Below are positions 45,191 to 54,470 of a stretch of DNA of 64,000 bases, piece by piece. The translations under genes were made by a program, and so were the position numbers. Below the pieces are notes generated by a model, which was given only the letters and a program-made list of their open reading frames with translations, was not told where the DNA came from and ran no database searches. Numbering within the stretch: the stretch's first letter is position 1; each line of letters opens with the position of its first letter. This stretch comes from Streptomyces canus (lineage in GTDB: Bacteria; Actinomycetota; Actinomycetes; Streptomycetales; Streptomycetaceae), in contig NZ_JAUSWW010000001.1 of NCBI RefSeq assembly GCF_030815415.1, positions 9,920,001 through 9,984,000 of the forward strand, given 5' to 3'.

Positions 45191-46351
45191 GGTGGCAGGG
45201 ACGCGTGACTCACGCCCCGCGTTCCACACGTTCTCGCCACGGGTGGCGATGTTGTGGGAAGCATTCCGGTCGGCGTGGGCAACGACCCCGCACCCCCGGC
45301 AGATGAAAAGTCCCTGGTCGACACGGTTGCGTTTGTCGACGTGGCCGCACTCGGTGCATGTCTGGGACGTGTACGCGGGATCGACGATGACCAGGGGCAC
45401 TCCTGCCCGCTTGGCCTTGTAGATGATGAAGTCTGCGAGTTGGGCGAAGGACCAGGAGTGGAGCGCGACCCGTTGGGGCTTGCGGAGCCGTACCCTCTGC
45501 CGGATTCCCTTGAGTTCTTCCAGGGAGATCCCGGCCGAGGTGCGTTCAGCCTCGATCACGATCGTCTTGGCGATGATGTGGTTGGTGTTCTTGACGTGCC
45601 GCGCCTCGCGGCGGGAGCGCTCCTTGAGCCGGCGCTTGGCGGACTTGGTGCGCTTCTTCTGGAGCTTGGCCCGCAAGGCAAGCTGCCTCTTGCGATACCG
45701 GTTCAGGGCGCGTCCGGCGGCCTGGTAGCCGGTGGATGTGGTGACGATGTTGACGATGCCGAGGTCCACGCCGATGAAACCGTCCGGCTCGTACGTCTCG
45801 GCCTCGGGAACCTCACACGTGGCGATCAGATAGAAGACGCCGTCACGCTCGATCAGGTCGGACTCGCCCTTGCGGTACTGCTGGAGCACCTTGAGCGCGT
45901 CCGCCGAGCACACGAACCGCACACCCTTCAACCGGCCTTCGGTGGTCCAGATCGAGACCGTCCGCTGGTCGTACTGCCAGCTCAAACACCGGTCGTCATA
46001 CGGCTGCGCGGCATCGCGACGGAACGTGATCGGCTTCGACTCCGCCTTGCGGCGGCGCTTCGACTTCGGCTTGCCGAGGTTACCGGCCCGGATGTTCGCC
46101 CTCAAGGTGGTGTAGGCGTCGCGCACCTTCTTGATGGTGTGCTGGGCGGCCTGCGCCCCGAGACCTTTGGCCTTGAGGCGCGGGTAGGTGTGCTTGCGCA
46201 GCTCGTACTCACGCGGCACCCCGTAGGCGAACGCCACTTCGGAGACCCAGCACGCCAGATCGTTGACCGTGCGCAGGGTCGCGGACAGCGCGGTGGCCTG
46301 CTCGGCCTCCGGCATCAGCTTCACCTGCGTCACGATCTTCACGACGATCAT
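45185..46351 (-). CDS. tnpB: TnpB, RNA-guided nuclease of IS605 (OMEGA)
   Basis: 388 residues. N-terminal wedge/REC part, then a RuvC-like nuclease with Asp196 (GVDLGIV), Glu278 (SLEELKGIR) and Asp361 (HADRNASHN). A zinc ribbon is inserted (Cys332/335 in CTECGH, Cys351/354 in CRGCG). All catalytic and zinc residues are present. TnpB cuts DNA next to a target-adjacent motif under guidance of the omega-RNA and helps retain the element at the donor site. Confidence 0.95.
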   Translation of the reverse strand: MIVVKIVTQVKLMPEAEQATALSATLRTVNDLACWVSEVAFAYGVPREYELRKHTYPRLKAKGLGAQAAQHTIKKVRDAYTTLRANIRAGNLGKPKSKRRRKAESKPITFRRDAAQPYDDRCLSWQYDQRTVSIWTTEGRLKGVRFVCSADALKVLQQYRKGESDLIERDGVFYLIATCEVPEAETYEPDGFIGVDLGIVNIVTTSTGYQAAGRALNRYRKRQLALRAKLQKKRTKSAKRRLKERSRREARHVKNTNHIIAKTIVIEAERTSAGISLEELKGIRQRVRLRKPQRVALHSWSFAQLADFIIYKAKRAGVPLVIVDPAYTSQTCTECGHVDKRNRVDQGLFICRGCGVVAHADRNASHNIATRGENVWNAGRESRVPATR

Positions 46352-46368
46352 CGTACTACAGTTGGTCT

Positions 46369-46797
46369 ATGTCACCACGCTGGGAGCCAAACCCCAACAT
46401 TCACAGGGGCCGCACGGTCGTCTACACCCTTCACGCCCATTTGGTCTTCACACCCAAGTACCGGCGCGGACCGTTCACCGACGAGATCCTTACGCGCTGC
46501 GAAGAGATCATGCGGGCCGTGTGCGCCGACTTCGAAACCGAGCTGGTGGAGTTCAACGGCGAGCGTGATCACGTCCACCTGCTCGTGCACTACCCGCCCA
46601 AGGTCGCCATCTCGCGGTTGGTCGGCTCCCTCAAGGGGGTGTCCGCCCGCAGACTCCGCCAGGAGTTCCCCGGCCACATCCGCAAGTACCTGTGGGGCGA
46701 CCACTTCTGGTCCCCGTCCTACTTCGCCGCATCCTGCGGCGGCGCACCGCTAGAGATCATCAAGGAGTACATCGAGAACCAGAAGCGACCCGACTGA
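46369..46797 (+). CDS. tnpA: TnpA, Y1 HUH single-strand transposase
   Basis: 142 residues. HUH motif DHVHLLV (His68, His70) and catalytic Tyr134 in IKEYIENQKRP, both intact. This is the peel-and-paste transposase of IS200/IS605, acting on single-stranded ends folded into hairpins. Start ATG at 46,369, only 17 bases from the divergent tnpB start, so the two promoters must overlap. Confidence 0.95.
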   Translation: MSPRWEPNPNIHRGRTVVYTLHAHLVFTPKYRRGPFTDEILTRCEEIMRAVCADFETELVEFNGERDHVHLLVHYPPKVAISRLVGSLKGVSARRLRQEFPGHIRKYLWGDHFWSPSYFAASCGGAPLEIIKEYIENQKRPD

Positions 46798-46997
46798 GGG
46801 CAACAGTGCAGACCCGTGCGCCCGTGCAGGTCACCCTTATCTTGAGAAGCGCTTCCTCCCGGGCGTGAACGCCCGGGGTTCCGCGCTAGATCATGCTGAA
46901 TCGGCGGATGCTCATTCTCTCGGTGATGAAGATTCTTGAAAACGGCCTGTGAGACAGTCGGGCACGGCTCAGCGATCGTCACCGAGGAGAAGGATCC

Positions 46998-47474
46998 ATG
47001 AGAGCGTTGCCTGCGGTCACTGGTCGTGATGAGTTCGATGCCCTGGTCGTTAGAATCGACTACCACGACGACCAGGCGTGGCAGGACGTCGCGGCGGCGC
47101 TGATGCAGCCCTGGGGAGACAGGCAGTGCGAGGCGCACGTCCACTTCATAGACGATCCGGCCTGGGCAGGGGCGACCGTTGACGAGGTGCTGACTGCGGT
47201 CTGAGCCGACGACAACCTGGCCGTTGTCTTTCTCGCCGACCTTACAACCATGCAGGCCGAGAGCCATCCGCTGCTGGCGGTCACCACGCTGACGCAGGAG
47301 GAGCGCGTGGCCAAAGAGGACTACGAACAGCTGACCGAGTTCGGCCGCGATTTCCGCACCATCCCCGCAGGGGTCCACGACGTCCACGCGAACCTGAGCA
47401 TCGGCAACCTGGGCTTCGAAGAGTACGCGGCATGGGCTCACGATGATCCCGAGGGGATGTACCGGTCCTTCTGA
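46998..47474 (+). pseudogene. DUF6924-like gene with one in-frame TGA
   Basis: The ATG at 46,998 follows GAGGAGAAGG. MRALPAVTGRDEFDALVVRI, QPWGDRQCEAHVHFIDDPAW and VDEVLTAV end at a TGA (47,202-47,204). The same frame continues without interruption as ADDNLAVVFLADLTTMQ, EFGRDFRTIPAGVHDVHANL and DDPEGMYRSF to a stop at 47,474. The stop falls where a residue such as Arg (CGA) is expected, a single C-to-T change. The 158-residue protein resembles DUF6924 proteins of unknown function. Confidence 0.75.
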
Positions 47475-47509
47475 ATGGGGCTCCCGAAACTGCGGGCGGA
47501 GCCGAAATC

Positions 47510-47720
47510 GAGAACCTTCATCATCGGCGGTCTGCTCGATCTGGTCGTCGAGCAGGTTCTGGGCGATGGTCGCGTAGCGGCTCGCGGCGGTGTGGGACAG
47601 GTTGAAGACGAGGGCGAGGTGCAGCGGGTCGGCGCCGACGGTCAGGGCCTCGTGCAGTACCCGGTGGCTGTCGGCCGGCTGGGTCTCCGCTGGGGTCGTC
47701 GGCCAGCTCCATGGCCGCGG
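47510..47720 (-). pseudogene. C-terminal scrap of a site-specific recombinase-like protein
   Basis: One minus-strand frame gives VLHEALTVGADPLHLALVFN followed by LSHTAASRYATIAQNLLDDQ. I associate this with the C termini of tyrosine-recombinase-like or transposon-encoded proteins of actinomycetes. No catalytic part is nearby, and the frame has no start. Assignment tentative. Confidence 0.4.
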
Positions 47721-47769
47721 TGATGCGCTTGCCCACCGGTTCGCGGTGGATACAGAAGGTCTGGGAGCA

Positions 47770-48316
47770 GGTAGACGTACCCACGCTTCGCCCCGGCCGA
47801 CTTCGCCCGACCGACGACCTTGGCCTGATCGCTGTCCCGGCCGTGGATCCGCCACCCGCCGCCATCAGGGATCCGGCCGACCTTCTTCACATCCAGGTGC
47901 ACCATGTGTCCGGGCCAGCGGGCGGTGATCTTCCCCGGCTTCCGGTTGTTCTCGCCGCCCGGGTCGATGAAGCGGCGTTTGCCGAGGCCGAGTCGGGTCA
48001 GGTGTCGGCTCACGGTTCGCCGGTTGATCACAAACCCGATACTCACAAGTTCGTCGGTGATCCGTTGCGCGGACCACTTGCGCTCGCGGCGCCAGGACTC
48101 GATCTGCTCGATGACCCATGCTGGAGTCGCGTTCGGACCCCGGTGCGGGCTCGACGGCTGGTCTTGCAATCCTGCATCGCCGTGTAGCCGCCAGCGATTT
48201 ACCCACTTGCTGGCGCATGCGCGGGAGGTGCCCATCTCAGCGGCGACGTGGGCGATGGGACGTGTCTGGCACCGCTTCACGAGCCGCCTACGGCCCTCGA
48301 CGCTCAGGGGGCGCAT
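47770..48316 (-). pseudogene. IS481-family transposase, N-terminal part
   Basis: From the ATG at 48,316: helix-turn-helix region RLVKRCQTRPIAHVAAEMGT and SRACASKWVNRWRLHGDAGL, then WPGHMVHLDVKKVGRIPDGG with the first catalytic Asp. It ends after KRGYVYL where family members continue with the second DDE residues. The rest is replaced by unrelated sequence, so it is inactive. Confidence 0.85.
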
Positions 48317-48400
48317 TCGCGTGGAACACTCGTCGTCCTCTCGAGGTCAGACAACGGCAGGCGCGCACGACAGGTGTCGCGCCTGCCGCATTGTGGCCTT

Positions 48401-48766
48401 TCAGCCCCGCGGTGCGACACGGATACGGTTCCCGTCAGGATCGGCTGCGAGGAAGGTCAGCCCGAACCCCGCATCATGTGGCTCCTGCAGGATCGTGACG
48501 CCTTTGGACTGCCACTGCTTGAAGATCGCATTGATCTCGTCGGGCCCATCGTTGCTGGCCAGGCACACCTCACTGGTACGCGGGACGTCCGCTGACAGAT
48601 CCTCGAACTGGCCGGACCACACAGCGAGGTCAGCGCCTGGCCCGAGGTCGAAGGTGATGTATCCCGGAGTCTCGAACGACGGGCTCATGCCGAGGAGGTC
48701 GCCGTAGAAGCGCGCTGCGGCGGGAGCGTCGTTCACATAGACGATGGACACGACGGATGTGGTCAT
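48401..48766 (-). CDS. VOC-family protein
   Basis: 121 residues. SIVYVNDAPAAARFYGDLLG and GLTFLAADPDGNRIRVAPRG frame a two-module VOC fold related to bleomycin-resistance/glyoxalase proteins. Metal ligands are incomplete, so it may bind a ligand rather than catalyse. Isolated between transposase relics and the NB-ARC relic. Confidence 0.88.
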   Translation of the reverse strand: MTTSVVSIVYVNDAPAAARFYGDLLGMSPSFETPGYITFDLGPGADLAVWSGQFEDLSADVPRTSEVCLASNDGPDEINAIFKQWQSKGVTILQEPHDAGFGLTFLAADPDGNRIRVAPRG

Positions 48767-48858
48767 GATTGTTCCTTCTCACAGGTCGTAGGTACGCATC
48801 CACCAGCCTCACCGGGATATGCGCCGCATCATGTCGCAATTCCTGAAAGACTTGGCGT

Positions 48859-50796
48859 GTGACCCCAGAGCGCTTCTTCTCCCTGATGCTGCTCTCGCAT
48901 CGAGGGATGCCGTGCACCCACGGGGTGTTGCGACAGGTCGGCGCAAGTAGCCCCCGCCTGCCGGGGAGTCTGCCGCGGGTGCGGAACCTGCTGGCCCGTA
49001 ACGCGGCTTTCACCGGCCGCGACAGCCTTCTGGTCCACCTGCGTCAGGCGCTGGCGTCCGATCAGCGGGTTGCGGTCCAGGCCCTGCACGGCCGCGGCGG
49101 GCTCGGGAAAACACAGTTGGCGATCGAGTACGCGCACCGGTTTGCCGGCGAGTACGAACTCGCCTGGTGGATCGCGGCGGAAGACCCGGCCCTGATCCCC
49201 GGCCAGCTCGCCCAGCTCGCTGCCCGGGTTGGCGCCGCGCCCGCCGGCACGGCGCCTGCCGAGGCGGTCGAGCTGCTGCTGGGTGAGCTGGGAACGATGT
49301 CGCGCTGGCTGCTGGTCTTCGACAACGCCGAAGACCCCAGCGCCCTGGCCCCGTTCCTGCCCGGCGGCTCCGGGCATGTGCTGATTACTTCCCGCAACCC
49401 CCACTGGCGTACCTACGCCGTCCCCCTGGACGTCGACAACCTTGCCCGTGCCGAATCCATCGCCCTGCTGCCAGGGCGCGGTCCTCCCTGATGCGGACGC
49501 TGATCACCTCGCCGCCACTTTGGACGACCTCCCCCTGGCGCTTGCCCAGACCGCCGCGCTGCTCACCCGGGGTTTGTCGGCGGCCGATCTGCAGGCCGAA
49601 CTCGCGCGCAGCATGCATGAGGTGCTGGCGGAGGGCTGTCCGGATGACTATCCGGTGTCCCTGGCCGCACAGGTCCGCCTCACCAGCTCCCGCCTGGCAG
49701 CCGAGCATCCGGGCGCTGCCGCCGTGCTGGCCGCTCTCGCCCTGCTGGCTCCCGAGCCCTTTCCCCTGACCGCATGCGTCGGCCACCTGCCCGGTCAGAC
49801 CTCTCCCGCCCTGAGCGAGGCCTTGGTGTCGCGGCTGAGTGCCGGGAGTGTGGTGGAGGCGATCGCCCGGCACAGTCTGGCCCGTACCCAGAACGGCACC
49901 CTCCAGCTGCACCGCCTGACGCAGGCGGTGCTGGCCGACCAGCTCACCCCGCCCCAACGCGAGCAGGCACAGCGGGATGCGGAAGACCTCCTGACTGCGG
50001 CTGCCCCCGCAGACACGTCCGATCCGGTGGGGTGGCCGGTGTGGCAGGTGCTGCTGCCGCACCTGCTGATTGTGGACCTGGCCTCCCTCACCACCACAGG
50101 AGGACGGCGGGCGATGCTCGGCGCGTGCTGGCACCTGAGGGACCGCGGCCAGCCCCGCCCCGCACGGGACCGCCTGCAGCGCCTGTACGACATGTTGTTG
50201 CAGCAGCTGGGCCCCGACCACGACGCCACCCTGGCGGCCGCCAACGACCTGCCCGTGCCTACTACGACACCCAGGACCATGAACAGGCCCGCGCCCTGGA
50301 CGAAGACACCCTCCAACGCCGCCGACGCCTCTACGGCGATGACCACCCCGACACCCTGGCCAGCGCCGACAACCTCGCCAACGGGCTCAGTGCACTAGGT
50401 CGGTGTGAGGAGGCGCTGGCCTTGCGCGAGGAAACGCTGGCAGGTCGGCGGCGGGTGCTGGGCATGGATCATCCCGGCACCCTGCGTACGGCGCACAACC
50501 TGGCCAGCGATCTGGCGGATGTGGGCCGGGTGGAGGAGGCGGTGGTGTTGTGCGAAGAGACGCTAGAGCGCCAGCAACGGGTGCTGGGTGTGGATCATCC
50601 CGGCACCCTGCTCACGGCGTCCAATCTGGTGATCCGGCTGGCGGAGGTGGGTCGGGTGGGGGAGGCGGTCGTCTTGTGTGAGGAGACGTTGGAGTGTCAG
50701 CGTCGGGTGCTGGGGGAGAAGCACTCTGACACCCTGCACTCTGTTGAGGTATTGGAGTGGGCGAAGGGGCAGCGGGTGGACGGCGGGGAATCCTGA
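48859..50796 (+). pseudogene. NB-ARC/TPR signalling protein, frameshifted twice
   Basis: Frame 1 has a Walker A GRGGLGKTQLAIEYAHRFAG and Walker B WLLVFDNAED, then GSGHVLITSRNPHWRT. Frame 2 continues with AVLPDADADHLAATLDDLPL and a winged-helix-like region to ATLAAANDL. Frame 3 carries at least three TPR units such as EEALALREETLAGRRRVLGM and DHPGTLRTAHNLA, ending at 50,796. Breaks lie near 49,478 and near 50,262 (one G missing in ACCTGCCCGTGCC). The architecture is that of actinobacterial NB-ARC tetratricopeptide proteins, relatives of STAND signalling or defence ATPases. Confidence 0.85.
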
Positions 50797-50818
50797 CCCT
50801 GTCGGTGCCCACGCCCGT

Positions 50819-51214
50819 CTACCAACGCATGCCGAGGGCATCGAGGTCCGCCCGCCGCTCTGCAGACTGCTTTCCGGCGCGGCGGCGGGTGTTGTCGAGG
50901 AACGCCCCGAGTTTGATCTCTTCGCCGCCGACGATCTCGATGTGTTTGCGTGCCGGTTGCAAGTGCCCTTCGCGGGCGTGGAACTGGCGTGCGGCCGCAA
51001 GGTTGGCCGCCCACCGGTCGTCCTGTGACCGCCGTGCTGAGACTGCTGCCACAGACTCGCTGTCGGGATCGATGCCGAGGCTCTCCAGCAGGTACCGCTG
51101 CGCGGGAACGAGCCTGTCCCACCCGGCTACCTGTCCGGCGATCCACACGGCGAGGTCTTCGTCCTGGGCGACGACGTCTCCCGGCCCGGCCGGGAGCGCG
51201 CCCCCGGCTTGCAC
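50819..51214 (-). pseudogene. C-terminal fragment of a helicase-associated-domain protein
   Basis: Translates to GWDRLVPAQRYLLESLGIDP, RWAANLAAARQFHAREGHLQ, RKHIEIVGGEEIKLGAFLDN and RRADLDALGMRW. These are repeats of the helicase-associated domain (PF03457) found at the end of large Streptomyces DEAD/DEAH helicases. The helicase core is absent; the frame opens with no proper start. Truncated relic. Confidence 0.7.
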
Positions 51215-51716
51215 GTGCGCGAGGGTGAGCCGCTAGCAGCGCTGCCAGCCGATCTCCCACTCCGGCGCCTCTATGGGTTCTTGGCCTCGGTGCGGCTGCG
51301 CTGCTCGTTCCGGCAGAACAATTGGCCGTTGCGTGCCAGACTGTTCGTGCGCCCGCCAGGCTCCCCCGTCTTGGCGGGCGCAGCTCTGTCGAGGTGCTCT
51401 TTCGTGGGGCGAGAAAGCAGGACCGTGTCGACGGCGTGTGCCGCGGACCCACCCGGGCCCCGTCTGGCTGTGTCGGCTTCTTCGGGAGTCGTTTCGGTGT
51501 GACTTCGGGAGTCGTTGGCGGCCAGTTGCTTAGTCGATGTCAGCGGCTTTTGATGTCGCTCAAGTGCTCTGGGGCGTCTTACGAGCCGCGGTGTGGGAGT
51601 CCTGCGGGGCTGCCAGATCTCGGGAGCGGAGCGGACTGTCCCCGGTACCCGCCCGCGCTGTCTCGGGTGTGGATGCCGGCCTTCGCCCGGAACCTGCATC
51701 GTGAAATCATCAAGCG
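51215..51716. other. Intergenic region with a strong stem-loop
   Basis: No gene recognised. A perfect 11-bp stem TGCGCCCGCCA/TGGCGGGCGCA with a 13-base loop lies at 51,348-51,382. It may be a terminator or a leftover end of a mobile element. Confidence 0.45.
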
Positions 51717-52148
51717 ATGACCGAACCAAGCAGCGACGACAGCCGCACCTTCCGGCGCGAGACCGAGCGGGTCGTCAACGAGATCGCCCAGGGTCTCCGC
51801 ACGTTGGACGCTGGTGTGGGCTGGTTCTCCGATCTCGCCCCGACACGCCGGCAGGAGGTTCTGCAGGAAGTCGCCGGCTATGCGATGCAGGCGCACATTA
51901 CGACTGCGGACGGCCGTGCGGGGGTGGCGCGGTCCGGTGTGAAGCCCACGGCCAACCCCTCGGTGATGATCTGCATGGACCCGCCCCGATATGGGTTCGC
52001 GGGCCTCCCCTCCGCCGAACACGTCACGGCATTCCGCGTCCTCGTTTCCGTGTTCGCCGTTGCGGACGCGCGCCGCCGCGAGACGTACTGCAAAGGCGCC
52101 TGCGGACATGCGTGGCACAACCTGCCGGCGGGAACCGAGCAGCCGTAG
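51717..52148 (+). CDS. DUF5958-family protein
   Basis: 143 residues. VVNEIAQGLRTLDAGVGWFS, EVLQEVAGYAMQAHITTADG and CKGACGHAWHNLPAGTEQP match the small DUF5958 family of Streptomyces. The function is unknown. Start at the ATG at 51,717; the ribosome binding site is weak. It is an intact small gene between relics. Confidence 0.75.
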   Translation: MTEPSSDDSRTFRRETERVVNEIAQGLRTLDAGVGWFSDLAPTRRQEVLQEVAGYAMQAHITTADGRAGVARSGVKPTANPSVMICMDPPRYGFAGLPSAEHVTAFRVLVSVFAVADARRRETYCKGACGHAWHNLPAGTEQP

Positions 52149-52209
52149 GTCGGCCATTCCGGCTCTGGCTCGGCTGGTTATCGGGCGGCCCCTCCCATGT
52201 GGCGCCCGG

Positions 52210-52335
52210 TCAGCTGACCTGGGCTCGTTCGGCTTGGGCCTTGGTGTGAGCGAGGCGGTAGGACTCGGTACCGGTCTGGATGATGGCGCCGTTGAACGTG
52301 AGCCGGCCGACGATGGCCGACGCACCCCGACCAGG
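52210..52335 (-). pseudogene. C-terminal scrap of an IS21 IstB-like ATPase
   Basis: The minus strand reads SAIVGRLTFNGAIIQTGTES and YRLAHTKAQAERAQVS to a stop, resembling the last segment of IstB helper ATPases (RLTF-G--I-TGT-SYRL). The ATPase core is missing. Confidence 0.5.
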
Positions 52336-52450
52336 GCAGGGGAGCAGGCCGGGACCGCTGAGGGATGTCAACCAGCCGACGGGTGCGGGTGCTGGTGCGG
52401 AAGGTGTGTGAGCTGGAGGACCGGGAGGTTGCGCAGTCGGAGATTGCTCG

Positions 52451-52690
52451 ATGCCCGCGACGCCGCCCCGCTGCCGGCCTGGCTCGACCAGCTCGCGGCC
52501 TCCGGCCCTTCTGCCTTGGCGAGCCTGGCCAACGCCATTCGCGAAGGCGAGCTGGCAAGTCGTACAGGGGATCACCACCCCGTTCAACTCCGGCGTCAAC
52601 GAAGGCCGGATCACTGACCTGAAGCTCCAGAAACGGATCATGGCCGGCCACGGCGGCGTTCCGCTCTTGCGCCACCGCGTCGCTCATGGC
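52451..52690 (+). pseudogene. C-terminal scrap of an ISL3-family transposase
   Basis: WLDQLAASGPSALASLANAI in one frame and VQGITTPFNSGVNEGRITDL followed by KLQKRIMAGHGGVPLLRHRV in another. This is the conserved end of ISL3 transposases including the last catalytic Glu (NEGRI). A frameshift lies near 52,550, and nothing of the N-terminal part is recognisable. Confidence 0.75.
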
Positions 52691-52808
52691 CCACCTTGGC
52701 ACACCCGGATTTCACGGAAATATTGCCAGGGCCGAGAATGTGCTCAGTGAGGTACGGATGAACGTGCTCAGCGAGATGACAGGCTGTTCGCTCGGCTCGG
52801 TGGGCGGA

Positions 52809-53303
52809 TCACATGCTGCCGAAGAACCGCGTCCACCACGTGGGCCGAGCTGCGAAGTGTTCCAGCGCGCTGGGGCCCTTGTAGTCGCTCTCCAGTAGTT
52901 CTTCGGGGACGCTCACGTAGCTGAGTTCGGTCAGGGCCTGCTCCACTGTGGCGAGGTCGGCGGGATCCAGCGCGCCCTCCTCACGGGCATCGTCCGTGCT
53001 GAGGAAGGCCCCCGGATTGTCGGCGCATACCTCGGCGAGGGAGCCGAACTTGCTCACGCAGACCACGATCCGTGTTCCGCAGACCGTTGCAACTGCGGGC
53101 ACGCGGATGCGCCCGTACTCACTGGAGTCCTGGGTGTCCCGCTCGGACTCGCACGGGGCGCCGAAGTCCGCTTCGAGTCGGCGGACCAGCCTGCTGAACG
53201 CGAGGCTGGTCGCGGCGCGGTCGTAGTGCAGCGGTTGTTCCAGCCGTTCGGGGTCGTCGAGTTCGTGCAGGAGGGCCAGCAGTTCCGTCTCGCTCATTGC
53301 CAT
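52809..53303 (-). CDS. Conserved hypothetical protein
   Basis: 164 residues from the ATG at 53,303 (a second ATG six bases later is equally possible). Acidic, with SETELLALLHELDDPERLEQ, YGRIRVPAVATVCGTRIVVC and FGSLAEVCADNPGAF. I do not recognise a family with certainty. It lies 70 bases behind paaE on the same strand and could be read with the paa operon, but its content suggests no role in that pathway. Confidence 0.75.
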   Translation of the reverse strand: MAMSETELLALLHELDDPERLEQPLHYDRAATSLAFSRLVRRLEADFGAPCESERDTQDSSEYGRIRVPAVATVCGTRIVVCVSKFGSLAEVCADNPGAFLSTDDAREEGALDPADLATVEQALTELSYVSVPEELLESDYKGPSALEHFAARPTWWTRFFGSM

Positions 53304-53373
53304 CCGCCCATCCTGCCGCCCGGTGGGCGACGACCGCCCAGCGGAACACCCGCTGTTCCTCCGGTCAGACGGC

Positions 53374-54468
53374 TCAACCGTCGAAGTCGACCGTGAGGGT
53401 GTCGGAGGCGGCATAGGTCTGGCAGGTGAGGACATAGCCCGCGGAGATCTCAGCCGGTTCCAGGGCGTAGTTGCGGCGCATGTCGGCGCCGCCGTGGGTG
53501 ACGAGGGCGCGGCAGGTTCCGCAGACGCCGCCCTTGCACGCGAACGGCAGGTCGGGCCGGACCTGCTGGGCGCCGTCGAGGACGGTGCGGTGGCGTGGCG
53601 CGGTGAACGTGGTCGCCCGGCCGTCGAGGACCACGGTGACCTCGCTGCCGGGGCCTCGGCCGGTGACGTCTTCGCGGTCGGTAGTGGTCGCCGCGGGCGG
53701 TTCCTCGTCCGCGTGGAACAGCTCCTGGTGGACGCGGTCCGTCGGGACGCCGAGTCCGGTCAGGAGCGCGCGCGTTTCGCGCACCAGGCCTTGCGGGCCG
53801 CACAGCCACCAGTGGGCGACCTCCCGGATGTCCACGAGAGCGCCCAGCAGTGCGGTGAGCCGTGCCGTGTCGAGGCGGCCGGAGAGCAACTCGGCCTCGC
53901 GCGGCTCGCGGGACAGGACGTGGGCGAGCTGGAAACGGGCCGGGTACCGGTCCTTCAGGTCGGCGAGTTCGTCCGCGAACATCACGGTGCCGGTGCGCCG
54001 GTTGCCGTACAGGAGTGTGACGCGCGCGTCCTCGTCCGCGGCGAGGACGGACGCGGCGATGGACAGCATCGGCGTGACACCGGACCCGGCGGCGACGAGT
54101 ACTTGGTGGCCGAAGCCGCCGGCACTGGTCGGGTCCGGGGTGAACGCGCCGACCGGAGCCATGACCTGCAAAGTGTCCCCGGGACGTACGCCGTGCACGA
54201 GCCACGAGGAAAACAGGCCGCCCGGTACCACGCGGACGCCGATGCGCGGCGGCGTTCCGGCCGGTGAGCAGATCGAGTACGAGCGCCGCTCGTCGCGACC
54301 GTCGATCTCGCGTCGCAGGGTGAGGCACTGACCGGGCCGGAACGCGAACTCGGCGGCCATGCGGTCGGGGACGTCGAAGGTGAGAGCGGCCGCGTCGGCG
54401 CACAGCGGTTCCACGGCGGACACCCGCAGGGCGTGGAAGGAGGGGCGGCGGGACCTCGAGCGGGGCAT
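53374..54468 (-). CDS. paaE: PaaE, reductase of the phenylacetyl-CoA 1,2-epoxidase
   Basis: 364 residues: FAD-binding (RRSYSICSPAG), NAD(P)-binding (VLVAAGSGVTPMLSIAAS) and a C-terminal plant-type [2Fe-2S] ferredoxin domain (ACKGGVCGTCRA and a later Cys in VLTCQTY). It transfers electrons from NADPH to the PaaABC(D) oxygenase. The start lies two bases after the paaD stop. Last recognised paa gene of the operon. Confidence 0.95.
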   Translation of the reverse strand: MPRSRSRRPSFHALRVSAVEPLCADAAALTFDVPDRMAAEFAFRPGQCLTLRREIDGRDERRSYSICSPAGTPPRIGVRVVPGGLFSSWLVHGVRPGDTLQVMAPVGAFTPDPTSAGGFGHQVLVAAGSGVTPMLSIAASVLAADEDARVTLLYGNRRTGTVMFADELADLKDRYPARFQLAHVLSREPREAELLSGRLDTARLTALLGALVDIREVAHWWLCGPQGLVRETRALLTGLGVPTDRVHQELFHADEEPPAATTTDREDVTGRGPGSEVTVVLDGRATTFTAPRHRTVLDGAQQVRPDLPFACKGGVCGTCRALVTHGGADMRRNYALEPAEISAGYVLTCQTYAASDTLTVDFDG

Positions 54469-54470
54469 GG

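Larger units (their letters stand above)
45108..46878. mobile_element. IS200/IS605-family element with divergent tnpA and tnpB
   Basis: tnpB (minus) and tnpA (plus) start 17 bases apart and point outward, as in IS605. Beyond tnpB lies an imperfect hairpin (45,112-45,131: CCCGG/CCGGG with an inner CCT/AGG). Read on the minus strand it is followed by TCAA, the kind of tetranucleotide at which IS608-like right ends are cut. Beyond tnpA lies a perfect 8-bp hairpin (CCCGGGCG-TGAA-CGCCCGGG, 46,858-46,877). Both reading frames are intact, so the element may still be active. The tnpA-side border is approximate. Confidence 0.85.
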
